A DNA stretch of 7,995 nucleotides from Actinomycetota bacterium (lineage in GTDB: Bacteria > Actinomycetota > Thermoleophilia > UBA2241). Position 1 is the stretch's first letter. Each line of letters starts with the position of its first letter. The stretch covers positions 4,100 through 12,094 of the forward strand of contig PMKX01000228.1 in NCBI GenBank assembly GCA_003158705.1, in the 5' to 3' direction. A program made the translations under genes and the position numbers. The notes under the pieces are model-generated. The model ran no database searches and was not told the DNA's origin. It worked only from the letters and a program-made list of their open reading frames with translations. Below are positions 1-7,220 of the stretch, in pieces.

Positions 1-1362
1 CTCGCGTACCAGCGGGTGCTCCTGCATGCGGCCGCTGCGGTCGACCACGCCGGCGCGCACCAGGCCGGCGAGCACGTCCACCACACCCGAGCCGCACATG
101 CCCACGGGCGGCACGCCGGCGATGGTCTCGATCGTCGTCGGGTGACCGTCGGCGCCGATGGCCACCTTCTCGATGGCGCCCTCGACCGCCTTCATGCCGT
201 GTTGTATCTGATAGCCCTCGAAGGCTGGGCCCGAGGCGCAGCTCGTGACCGTCACCTTGCCACCCACGGCCAGCGAGATCTCGGTGTTGGTGCCGATGTC
301 GATGGCCATCGCCGGCTTGCGCTTGAGAGCCAGATGCGTGGCCGCCGCCACGGCCAGGGCGGCGGAGCCCACGAAGCCCGCGATCGGCGGCGGCAAGTAG
401 ACGCCCGCCTCGGGGTTCACCGCCAGACCCAGGTCGGCGGCGCGCAGCAGCAGCGGCCCGGCGACCACCGGAGCGTAGGGCGCCTGGCCAAGACCCTGGG
501 CCGGCACGCCCAGCACCAAGTGATGCATGGCCGTGTTGCCCACGATGGTCAGGTCGTAGATGTGGCGCGCCTCGATGTGCTGCCGCGCACAGAGCCGCGT
601 CAGCGTCTCGTTGACGCCGTCGCGGGCCGCGGCGGCGATCTCTTGCCGCAGTCCGTCGTCCGCCTGCGCGATGCGCGAGATCACGTCCTCGCCGTAGCGC
701 ATCTGCGGGTTCTCCAGCGCCTCCTGGTCGAGCAGCTCGCCACGGCGCAGGTCGAACAGGTACGAGACGATCTTGGAGGTGCCGATGTCGACGGCGGCGC
801 CGTACAGGCCGTCGTCAGCGTCGGGGTCGTCCACGTCGATGATGCGCCTGCCGTAGCGGACCACCGAGGCCCGCCAGCCGTGCCGGCGCAGCACGTCGGG
901 CAGCGTTTGCAGAATGTGGTACGGCACCTCGGCGCCGGGCAGGGCCGCCTGGATGCGTTCCACGTCGGAGCGTGTGTCGTCGAGTGCCGGCTTGCGGAAC
1001 GTCACCACCTGCTTGCTCACCGCCGGCGCTGCCGTGCCGTGATGCAGCTGCGAGGCGGTGAGCAGTTGCCGGCGCCCCCCGTGCCCGCGTACCTCGATAC
1101 TCACTCGTGCCGAGAGCGGCTGGGCCTGGCAGGCGAGACGCCAGCCCTGGGCCAGCCGCTCGGCGGGTATCTTCTGGCGCTCGACCTCGCTGGGCGGGCT
1201 GAGCTCGCCGGCGCCGAGGCGCACCAGGCACTTGCCGCAGGTGCCGCGGCCGCCGCAGGTGGTGGGTACCTCCACGTGGGCGGCGGTGAGGGCGTCGAGC
1301 AGCGACTCGTCTCTGGACGCCTCGACGGTGACGCCTATGGGCTCGACGAAGACCTTGGTCAT
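1..1362 (-). CDS. RACo-type corrinoid activation protein (2Fe-2S ferredoxin plus ASKHA/DUF4445), 3' end cut by the window
   Basis: This protein probably re-reduces inactive Co(II) corrinoid to Co(I) on a partner corrinoid protein, using ATP, so that methyl transfer can resume. The reading frame starts at an ATG at 1362 and stays open for 454 codons to the left edge; family members are roughly 600 residues or more, so the C-terminal quarter is missing. Residues 1-80 form a plant-type 2Fe-2S ferredoxin with C36-x5-C42-x2-C45 and C78. After a linker come ASKHA nucleotide-binding signatures: VDIGTS near 191-196, GNTAMHH at 275-281, IDIGTNTE from 354, CASGPAFEG shortly after, and GMCGSGVVDVL near the cut end. 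The start lies 26 bases downstream of kamA with only a weak ribosome-binding site, which suggests operon expression. The motif set makes the family secure. Which corrinoid protein it serves is inferred from the adjacent MttB-like genes. Confidence 0.93.
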   Translation of the reverse strand, partial: MTKVFVEPIGVTVEASRDESLLDALTAAHVEVPTTCGGRGTCGKCLVRLGAGELSPPSEVERQKIPAERLAQGWRLACQAQPLSARVSIEVRGHGGRRQLLTASQLHHGTAAPAVSKQVVTFRKPALDDTRSDVERIQAALPGAEVPYHILQTLPDVLRRHGWRASVVRYGRRIIDVDDPDADDGLYGAAVDIGTSKIVSYLFDLRRGELLDQEALENPQMRYGEDVISRIAQADDGLRQEIAAAARDGVNETLTRLCARQHIEARHIYDLTIVGNTAMHHLVLGVPAQGLGQAPYAPVVAGPLLLRAADLGLAVNPEAGVYLPPPIAGFVGSAALAVAAATHLALKRKPAMAIDIGTNTEISLAVGGKVTVTSCASGPAFEGYQIQHGMKAVEGAIEKVAIGADGHPTTIETIAGVPPVGMCGSGVVDVLAGLVRAGVVDRSGRMQEHPLVRE

Positions 1363-1388
1363 CTGCGCTGCGCGCCCGCTGAGCGGCC

Positions 1389-2684
1389 TCAGGCCTGCGC
1401 CGGGCCGCGCGCGTCGTCCATGCGGCTCTTGCGGTCGACGACCTTCTGCATGCGCGCCGCCCACACGTCCTGGAGCGTCGGCTCGTCGCTGTCGAAGAGC
1501 TGCGCCACCCCGAGCCGGCGGCGATCCGCCTCACACTCGTCGCAGTGGCACTCGCCCTCCACGTAGTCGTCCGGCTCCGTGTACTTGCTGATCACACCTT
1601 CGTAGTTGCGCAGGATGATCTGGCCTGGCGCCTGCGAGATCACGTAGTTGGGGAACACCGGCGTCTTACCGCCGCCGCCGATGGCGTCGATGATGTAGGT
1701 GGGCACGGCCATACCGGTCGTGTGGCCGCGCAGGCTCTCGTAGATCTCGATGCCCTTGGCGACCGACGTGCGGAAGTGCGCCGTGCCTTCGGCGAGGTCG
1801 CACTGGTAGTAGTAATAGGGCTTCACGCGGTACTGCAGCAGCTTGTGACAGACCTTCTTCATCACGTTGGCGCAGTCGTTGACGCCGCGCAGGAGCACCG
1901 TCTGGTTGCCCAGCGGGATGCCGGCGTCCGCCAGCATCTCACACGCTTGCCTGGACTCGGGCGTGAACTCCTTGGGGTGGTTGAAATGCGTGTTCACGTA
2001 GAGCGGGTGGTACTTCCTGAGCATGGCCACGAGCTCGGGCGTGATGCGCTGGGGGCACACCACCGGCATGCGCGTCCCGAGGCGCACGATCTCGACGTGC
2101 TTGATGGCCGTGACCCGCGCCAGGATCTCCTCCAGCTGCTCGTCGGTGAGCACCAGCGGGTCGCCGCCGGAGATGAGCACGTCGCGCACCTCGGGGGCGC
2201 GCTCGATGTATGTGATGGCGCGGTCGATCTCGGATTGAGCGACGATGTCCTCAGTGCCGCCCACCAGGCGCCGGCGCGTGCAGTGGCGACAGTACATCGA
2301 GCACATCTCCGTGACCACGAAGAGCACGCGGTCGGGGTAACGGTGCGTGATGCGCGGCGTGGGCGAGTCGAAGTCCTCGGCTACGGCGTCCTTCAGGTCC
2401 TCATGGCGCACGACCAGCTCGGCCGGCGTGGGCACCGCCTGCATGCGCACGGGGCAGCTCGGGTCGTCGGGGTCCATGAGGGAGGCGTAGTAAGGCGTCA
2501 CCGACACGCGGAACTTGCCCATGCAGGCCTGCAGATCGTCCCGCTGTGGGTCGGTGAGGTTGAGCACGGACTCGAAGTCCTCGAGCGTGGAGAGACGGTT
2601 GCGCAGCTGCCAGCGCCAATCGTTCCATTGCTCGTCGGTCACGTCCTTGAACCGCGCTATGTCGCGGTGATGCCGTTGCGTCAT
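1389..2684 (-). CDS. kamA: L-lysine 2,3-aminomutase (radical SAM, PLP-dependent)
   Basis: This enzyme interconverts L-lysine and L-beta-lysine through an S-adenosylmethionine-derived radical and a PLP-bound substrate. Its 431 residues match the usual length of about 415-440. C128-x3-C132-x2-C135 in CSMYCRHC is the 4Fe-4S/SAM site, followed by R137 and by SGGDPL at 172-177. K340 in DAIGGGGKTPVFPNY is the PLP lysine. D296 (QCDL) and D333 (IIDA) match the two aspartates known to hold the lysine epsilon-ammonium group in the clostridial enzyme. C271, C379, C381 and C384 match its zinc ligands. The ATG at 2684 is chosen because AAGGAG lies five bases upstream and the ATG overlaps the previous stop as ATGA; the open frame continues upstream to 3470, but only as a shadow of the methyltransferase gene. 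Close relatives could act on glutamate, but those lack the two aspartates. Activity on a methylated lysine cannot be excluded. Confidence 0.95.
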   Translation of the reverse strand: MTQRHHRDIARFKDVTDEQWNDWRWQLRNRLSTLEDFESVLNLTDPQRDDLQACMGKFRVSVTPYYASLMDPDDPSCPVRMQAVPTPAELVVRHEDLKDAVAEDFDSPTPRITHRYPDRVLFVVTEMCSMYCRHCTRRRLVGGTEDIVAQSEIDRAITYIERAPEVRDVLISGGDPLVLTDEQLEEILARVTAIKHVEIVRLGTRMPVVCPQRITPELVAMLRKYHPLYVNTHFNHPKEFTPESRQACEMLADAGIPLGNQTVLLRGVNDCANVMKKVCHKLLQYRVKPYYYYQCDLAEGTAHFRTSVAKGIEIYESLRGHTTGMAVPTYIIDAIGGGGKTPVFPNYVISQAPGQIILRNYEGVISKYTEPDDYVEGECHCDECEADRRRLGVAQLFDSDEPTLQDVWAARMQKVVDRKSRMDDARGPAQA

Positions 2685-4141
2685 GTCGTCTCCTTCCCGT
2701 GGCCGACCTCGGCCACGATGCGGGCAAGCTCGGCCGTCTGGCCAGGTGCGAGCGGCGGTACTTGGTGTGTGGTGAGGATCTCGTGCGTCAGCTCGGACGC
2801 TCGTTGGCAGGCGCCCGGCTTGCCGCCGCGCACCCAGGCGTCCCAGGGGCTGCGGTCCAACAGGCGCGGGCGCCAGACGTCCTTGATGTGGGCGCGTGTG
2901 TGGCGTGCACTCAGGTAGTTGCCGCCCATGCCCACCTCGCGGATCGTTTCCAGGGCGATGGTCTCGTCGTCCACAGCGATGCCCTGGGCGATCTTGGCCG
3001 TCCAGGAGAAGGTCTCGCTGTCCAGGACCATCTGCTGGTGTGAATAGAGGGCGCCGCCGCCGAGCAGCCCCGCCCCCACAAGCATATCCGACGGCGCCCA
3101 GGTGCCGCTGGAGGCGGCGAAGGCGTTCTCGGCCGAGGCCTGCCAGCCGGACTGCGGAGCGGCGGTGGTCATGACGCTGCTGCTCAGCGGCAGCCCGCAG
3201 CGTTCGGCCAGCTGGCTGCACGCCAAGGCGAAGAGGCTGGCGGCCGGGCCGCGCAGCAGCGCCCGCCAGCCGAGCAGCTCCGGCTGCGCCGCGTAGAAGA
3301 AAGGCGCCCCGGGGTGAGCGAGCTGCACCACGGTGGCGGCCGCCAGCACGGCCGCGTTCAGGTGCACGAGCGCCGCCGTCAGGTCTTCGGGCGCCGGGCC
3401 TGGGGTCGCGGCCAGAGCGCCGCTCGGCAGACCGTGAGCGGCAAACACGAGCGCCGCATCCAGGGCGCACGGACCCATGCCGCGCAGCGACAAAGGCGGC
3501 CGGCGGCGCATCTCCGCGGCAGAGCCGGCCACGACCGTGGCCATGGCGACCGCAGCCGCCGCCTCTGCCGGCGAGAGCGGCGTACCCAGCTGCACATGCT
3601 TGCCTGTGGCGCCCAGGCAGAGCTCGAGCTCGCGCAAAGTGCGCGCGCCGTCGGGCACGTCGAGCGCGCGCACCGGCGGCGCCAAGACGAAGGCGACCTC
3701 AGGCAGGTAGTCCGCTACCGTGCAGGCGACCGTGAGGTCGGCGGCTGTGGCCGGGCGCGCGAAGTCGGCAGCCGTGCCCGGCCGCGCATCGCCGCCGGTC
3801 TCGTCCAGCACGTTGGCGGCCAGGCCGCCGGCGCCCAACAGGCAGCGCCGGCCGTCGACCGCCATGTCGTTCTCGGGCCGCCGCCCGGCGAGCACAAACG
3901 AGCGCGGCGCCTGCGCCAAGGCGCGCTCCACGAGTGCGGCCGGCAGCTTGGCCATCCGCTGCGTGCGGTCGACGCCGGCGCCCGCGTGCGCGAGCACGTC
4001 CAGCGCCGCCGCGCTCTCGACGAGCGCGCCCGTCTGTGCCAGGTGATCGAGCGTGGCGGCATGCAGACGGTCGACGTCGGCGGCGCTCAACACGCGCAGC
4101 CTCAGCCTTGCCGGCGGCGCGACTGTGTCGCGCGCGGTCAC
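2681..4141 (-). CDS. Divergent MttB-like (trimethylamine methyltransferase family) protein, paralogue A
   Basis: This is a 486-residue member of the trimethylamine methyltransferase (MttB) superfamily, whose non-pyrrolysine members demethylate quaternary amines onto a corrinoid protein. It aligns with neighbours B and C end to end: an N-terminal LRLRVLSAADVDRLH segment, GATGKHVQLGT near 177-187, MRRRPPLSL from 211, GWQASAENAF near 332-341, and the best conserved part, AVDDETIALETIREVG (389-404) with NYLSARHTR (408-416). It departs from them in the middle: VDPLGxDG is deleted, TGGYT is replaced, and YPHxxMETE has become YSHQQMVLDSE. Its substrate or role therefore probably differs. The GTG at 4141 overlaps the upstream stop as GTGA, with GAGG-like purines about a dozen bases before it, and the stop overlaps the kamA start as ATGA, so translation is probably coupled on both sides. 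The frame contains no amber codon, so this is not a pyrrolysine protein. The family is firm; methyltransferase activity is less certain. Confidence 0.88.
   Translation of the reverse strand: MTARDTVAPPARLRLRVLSAADVDRLHAATLDHLAQTGALVESAAALDVLAHAGAGVDRTQRMAKLPAALVERALAQAPRSFVLAGRRPENDMAVDGRRCLLGAGGLAANVLDETGGDARPGTAADFARPATAADLTVACTVADYLPEVAFVLAPPVRALDVPDGARTLRELELCLGATGKHVQLGTPLSPAEAAAAVAMATVVAGSAAEMRRRPPLSLRGMGPCALDAALVFAAHGLPSGALAATPGPAPEDLTAALVHLNAAVLAAATVVQLAHPGAPFFYAAQPELLGWRALLRGPAASLFALACSQLAERCGLPLSSSVMTTAAPQSGWQASAENAFAASSGTWAPSDMLVGAGLLGGGALYSHQQMVLDSETFSWTAKIAQGIAVDDETIALETIREVGMGGNYLSARHTRAHIKDVWRPRLLDRSPWDAWVRGGKPGACQRASELTHEILTTHQVPPLAPGQTAELARIVAEVGHGKETT
2690..2697 (-). promoter_or_regulatory. 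Ribosome-binding site of kamA
   Basis: The minus strand reads GGAAGGAG here, five bases before the ATG at 2684. It sits inside the last codons (Lys-Glu-Thr-Thr) of the upstream methyltransferase gene. It is the strongest Shine-Dalgarno match among the genes in the window, and it fixes the kamA start, since the open frame itself continues far upstream. Confidence 0.85.
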
Positions 4142-5601
4142 CGGCCCGCCGCCTCGGCGTCGGCGCGCGCCACGATGGTGCGCAGCTCGGCCAGCACGTC
4201 GTCGGCCAGCGGCTCGGGACGGTAGTTCGTGAGTATCTCGTCGGCGATCTCGGTGGCCCGTGCCAGGGCGCCCTTCTTGCCGCCGCGCAGCCACACGTCG
4301 TAGGGCGTGCGGTCGAACAGGGTCGGCTGCCAGATCTCCTTCATGTGCCGGCGCGTGTGCTTCTCGGCCAAGTAGGTGCCGTTGGCGCCGACCCGGGCGA
4401 TCACGTCCAGGGCCAGCGTCTCGTCGTCGACGACGATGCCGGCAGCCATCCGCTGCACGATGGAGTAGATCTCGGTCTCCATGACCATGTGCGGATAGCT
4501 CAGGATCTTGGAGCCGTTGAGCAGGCCGCAGCCGTTCATCATGTCGGCGCAGGTCATGACGCTGGCGAAGGTGGAAAGCGAGTCGTCGACCGCCGCCTGC
4601 CAGTCGGGTTCTTTGGCGCTGGTCGCCATGGTCCCCATGGCCATCGGCACGCCGTAGAAGTGGGCGAGCTGGGTGGCGCCGGCGGCCAGCAGGTAGTCCT
4701 CGGGGCCGGCCGTGTAGCCGCCCGTCTTCAAGTCCATGGCGCTGGGTGCGCCGGCGAAGAACGCCGGGCAGCCCGGGAAGGCGAGCTCGAGCAGGACCAC
4801 GCCCGAAAGGGCCTCGGCATTCTGCACGACCAGGTTGCCGGCCATCGTGGCCGGACCGGTGCCGGCCATCAGCGGCATGGGCATGAAGCCGCTCGCCAGG
4901 CCGTGCTCGGCGGCCACCAGGTTGGCTTCGAGGTTGGGGCCGTCGTGGCCGAGGGGGTCGACCGCGCACTGCATGAAGCTGATGATCGGGCGCCGGCGCA
5001 GCTCGGCCGTGCCGCCGACGATGGCCGCCGCCATCTCGACGAGCAGCCGCGCCGGCCGCTCGCCCACGGTGGTGACCGCCTGGTAATGCTTGCTCGTGTT
5101 GGTGAGCACCGCCTCGGAGTCGTGCAGCGCCTTGCTGGCCGGCGGGACGTCCTGCGAAGTAACGACCGGGCCCCAGTAGTAGCTCACGTTGGGCAGGGCG
5201 TCGACGAAGCGCGCCGAGGTGGCCGCGTCGGCCTTGGTCGAGGGCCGCTTTTCGCCGGTGTGATGGTCGTACACGAACACCCCGCTGCCGTCGTTGGACA
5301 GGTAGCAGTGAGCGCGGTCGATGATCATGTCGCAAGCCGGATCGCGGCCGGCCAGCAGGTACTGCTCGGGCACACGCGCCACCGCGTCCATGACGATCGT
5401 GCGGGGCAGCCGGGCGGTTTCGCTCTGGCGATCGACGGTGCAGCCGTTGCTCTCGAGAATGTCGAGCGCCCGCGCCGACGGAAAACGGATGCCGACACCC
5501 TCGAGGATCTGGAGCGTGGCCTCGTGGATGCGCTCGATGTCGCTGCTCGACAGGACGTCCCAGCGGAGCCGGGGAGCGATGGGGTTGATCCGTGGAATCA
5601 T
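4138..5601 (-). CDS. MttB-like methyltransferase (trimethylamine methyltransferase family, non-pyrrolysine), paralogue B
   Basis: This is a probable corrinoid-dependent methyltransferase that moves a methyl group from a quaternary or other methylated amine to a cognate corrinoid protein in the cytoplasm. Its 487 residues are normal for the superfamily. Visible landmarks are RWDVL (13-17), RFPSARALD, HCYLSND (98-104), SARFVDALP, TSKHYQAVTTVGERPARLLVEM (169-190), LRRRPIISF, VDPLGHDG (214-221), GNLVVQNAEAL, MDLKTGGYTAGPED, MATSAKEPDWQAAVDD (325-340), SYPHMVMETE and VVDDETLALDVI. The last third carries the family's strongest conservation. An in-frame TTG lies nine bases upstream of the ATG, but it touches the GAGG ribosome-binding site, so the ATG at 5601 is preferred. 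The stop overlaps the next start as GTGA. About 58% of residues match paralogue C by eye over the first third, with no gaps until residue 299. The frame has no internal amber codon. The substrate cannot be read from sequence alone; glycine betaine, proline betaine and carnitine enzymes are all in this superfamily. Confidence 0.92.
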   Translation of the reverse strand: MIPRINPIAPRLRWDVLSSSDIERIHEATLQILEGVGIRFPSARALDILESNGCTVDRQSETARLPRTIVMDAVARVPEQYLLAGRDPACDMIIDRAHCYLSNDGSGVFVYDHHTGEKRPSTKADAATSARFVDALPNVSYYWGPVVTSQDVPPASKALHDSEAVLTNTSKHYQAVTTVGERPARLLVEMAAAIVGGTAELRRRPIISFMQCAVDPLGHDGPNLEANLVAAEHGLASGFMPMPLMAGTGPATMAGNLVVQNAEALSGVVLLELAFPGCPAFFAGAPSAMDLKTGGYTAGPEDYLLAAGATQLAHFYGVPMAMGTMATSAKEPDWQAAVDDSLSTFASVMTCADMMNGCGLLNGSKILSYPHMVMETEIYSIVQRMAAGIVVDDETLALDVIARVGANGTYLAEKHTRRHMKEIWQPTLFDRTPYDVWLRGGKKGALARATEIADEILTNYRPEPLADDVLAELRTIVARADAEAAGR

Positions 5602-5614
5602 GGGCAGCAACCTC
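5602..5614 (-). promoter_or_regulatory. Translation leader of paralogue B (GAGG ribosome-binding site)
   Basis: The minus strand reads GAGGTTGCTGCCC directly before the ATG at 5601, placing GAGG nine bases from the start. Eleven of these 13 bases recur directly before paralogue C (7221-7233), so the initiation region seems to have been copied with the gene. The TTG inside this leader is not a usable start, because it adjoins the GAGG. Confidence 0.65.
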
Positions 5615-5654
5615 GCGGGTTCAGGGGTGACGAAGGGTCGGGGTGCGAGCGTCG

Positions 5655-5677
5655 GCCGCCGCGACGTACGCGGCGGC
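5655..5677 (-). terminator. GC-rich hairpin between paralogues C and B (possible terminator or RNA-processing element)
   Basis: A perfect 9-base-pair inverted repeat (GCCGCCGCG at 5655-5663 pairing with CGCGGCGGC at 5669-5677) encloses a 5-base loop. It lies 61 bases past the stop of paralogue C and about 53 bases before the start of B. No T-run follows on the minus strand, so it is not a classical intrinsic terminator. It could be a terminator without a U-tract, a partial terminator, or a stabilising stem that sets different levels of C and B. The structure is seen; the function is a guess. Confidence 0.35.
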
Positions 5678-5738
5678 GGGTCGGGTTAGAGCCCGGCCGC
5701 TCGGCGAATAGCGCTGATGGAGGCGACTAGCACGCATT

Positions 5739-7220
5739 TCAGTCTATCAAACGGTCCGTCGCCGGCAACCCGGACTCACCCGCCGCGACGATCGCCTGGA
5801 GCTGAGCGGCGACGTCGTCGGGCAGCGGGGCGGGCCGGTGGGTGGCAAGGATGTCGTCGGCGATCGCCGTGGCGTTGGCGAGAGCGCCCTTCTTGCCCGC
5901 GGCCAGCCAGGCATCGTAGGGCGTGCGGTCCCAGACGGCCGGCCGCCAGAACTCGCCCGCGTGGCGGCGCGTGTGCCTGTCGGCGAGATAGGTGCCCTGG
6001 GGGCCGACACGGCGGATGGCGTCGAGCGCCAGTGTCTCGTCGTCGACCACAATGCCCTCGGCCAGCCGCTGGACGATGCGATAGACCTCGGTCTCCATGA
6101 TCAGGTGCGGATACGACAGCGTCCGCGAGCCGTCGAGCAGTCCGGCGCCGCTCATCATGTCGGCGCCGGCGAGCACCGAGGCGGCGGTCGACAGGGCATC
6201 GTCGACGGCCGCCTGCCAGCCGGGCTCCCTGGCGCCGGTGGCCATGGTGCCCATGTTGACGGGCAGTCCGAACGAACGGCCGAGCTGGGTGGCGGCGGCG
6301 GCCAGAAGGTCGTCTTCGGGGCCGCCGCCGGTGTAACCACCGGTGCGCAGGTCCATGACGCTGGGCGCGCTGCCGAAGAACACCGGCGCACCGGGGCTCG
6401 CCAGCTCCAGCAGGACGAGGTCGGCCAGCACCGCGGCGGCGTTGACCACGAGGTTGCCGGCCAGCGAGGCCGGCGCCGTGCCGCAGCCGAGTGTCAGTGA
6501 AAGAAAGCCGCAGGGCACGCCGGCCGCGGCACAGACCAGCGCCGCCTCGAGGCTCACGCCGTCGTTGCCGAGCGGGTCGACGGGACAGGCGATCAGGCTC
6601 ACGAGTGGCCGGCGGCGCAGCTCGTCGGCGCCGCCGCTGACCGCGGCGGCCATCTCGACGAGCAGCCGGGCCGGGCGCTCGCCGACGCAGGTCACCGCCT
6701 GAAAGTGCTTGGTGGTGTTGGCCAGCACCGCCGCGGCCTCGTGCACGAAGCGCACGCCGGCCGGGACATCGCCGGCGGCCACGATCGGCCCCCAGTAGAA
6801 GGCGACTTGCGGCAGCGCGTCGACGAAGCGCGCCGAGGCAGCCACGTCGGCCAGCGTCGAGGGCCGCCGCTCGCCGCTGCCGGGGTCGATCACAGACACG
6901 CCACTGGCGTCGTTGGACAGGTAGCAGTGACGGCCGTCGAGCGGCAGGTCACGGGTCGGGTCGCGGCCACAAAGCGTAAACGTGCGTGGGGCAGCCGCCA
7001 GGGCCGTTTCGACCAGCGTTCGCGGCAATCGGGCGATCTCGCGCGAGCGGTCGATGGCGGCCCCGCACGACTCGAGGACGTCGAGTGCCCGGGCCAGCGG
7101 AAAGCGCACGCCCGTCTCGGCAAGCACGGCAAAGACGGCCTCGCGGAGGCGGTCGAGCTCGGTTACGGTCAGAACATCCCAGCGGCGCGACGGGGTGATG
7201 GGATCGATGCTCAAAGTCAC
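5739..7220 (-). CDS. MttB-like methyltransferase (trimethylamine methyltransferase family, non-pyrrolysine), paralogue C
   Basis: This is the first methyltransferase gene in transcription order: 493 residues, closely related to paralogue B. Shared blocks include RWDVL (13-17), RFPLARALD, LPRT, GRDP, HCYLSND (98-104), SARFVDALP, KHFQAV, GERPARLLVEM (180-190), ELRRRP, VDPLGNDG (214-221), GNLVVN, MDLRTGGYT, SYPHLIMETE and VVDDETLALDAIRRVG. The expected role is methyl transfer from a methylated amine to a corrinoid protein. It differs from B where B reads SAKEPDWQ (here GAREPGWQ), so substrate preference may differ. The GTG at 7220 is chosen: GAGG lies nine bases upstream, and the alignment with B begins here. 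A TTG nine bases further upstream adjoins the GAGG and is rejected. The gene ends in TGA with no internal amber codon. It is separated from B by 137 bases and from the upstream binding-protein gene by 121 bases, both gaps containing hairpins, so it may be expressed partly independently. Confidence 0.91.
   Translation of the reverse strand: MTLSIDPITPSRRWDVLTVTELDRLREAVFAVLAETGVRFPLARALDVLESCGAAIDRSREIARLPRTLVETALAAAPRTFTLCGRDPTRDLPLDGRHCYLSNDASGVSVIDPGSGERRPSTLADVAASARFVDALPQVAFYWGPIVAAGDVPAGVRFVHEAAAVLANTTKHFQAVTCVGERPARLLVEMAAAVSGGADELRRRPLVSLIACPVDPLGNDGVSLEAALVCAAAGVPCGFLSLTLGCGTAPASLAGNLVVNAAAVLADLVLLELASPGAPVFFGSAPSVMDLRTGGYTGGGPEDDLLAAAATQLGRSFGLPVNMGTMATGAREPGWQAAVDDALSTAASVLAGADMMSGAGLLDGSRTLSYPHLIMETEVYRIVQRLAEGIVVDDETLALDAIRRVGPQGTYLADRHTRRHAGEFWRPAVWDRTPYDAWLAAGKKGALANATAIADDILATHRPAPLPDDVAAQLQAIVAAGESGLPATDRLID

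Noticed and set aside
16..1566. Plus-strand open frame of 516 codons
   Set aside because: It is antisense to the activator gene, rich in His/Arg/Gly/Ala, and shows no recognisable family; the minus strand has clear ferredoxin and ASKHA motifs. It is a GC-rich shadow.
2685..3470. N-terminal extension of KamA to 693 residues
   Set aside because: The extra 262 residues are Arg/Gly/Ala-rich and overlap the methyltransferase frame; the strong ribosome-binding site and normal family length place the start at 2684.
4142..5335. N-terminal extension of paralogue A to 884 residues, as a fusion
   Set aside because: The extension is an out-of-frame reading of paralogue B with no domain; alignment to the family begins at the GTG at 4141.
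3934..5730. Plus-strand open frame of 598 codons, and another at 1545-2918
   Set aside because: Both lie opposite well-supported methyltransferase or aminomutase genes and have low-complexity composition typical of antisense frames in high-GC DNA.
5743..5748. TTGATA on the minus strand as a -35 element for paralogue B
   Set aside because: It lies in the last codons of paralogue C, and no -10-like hexamer occurs 16-18 bases downstream.
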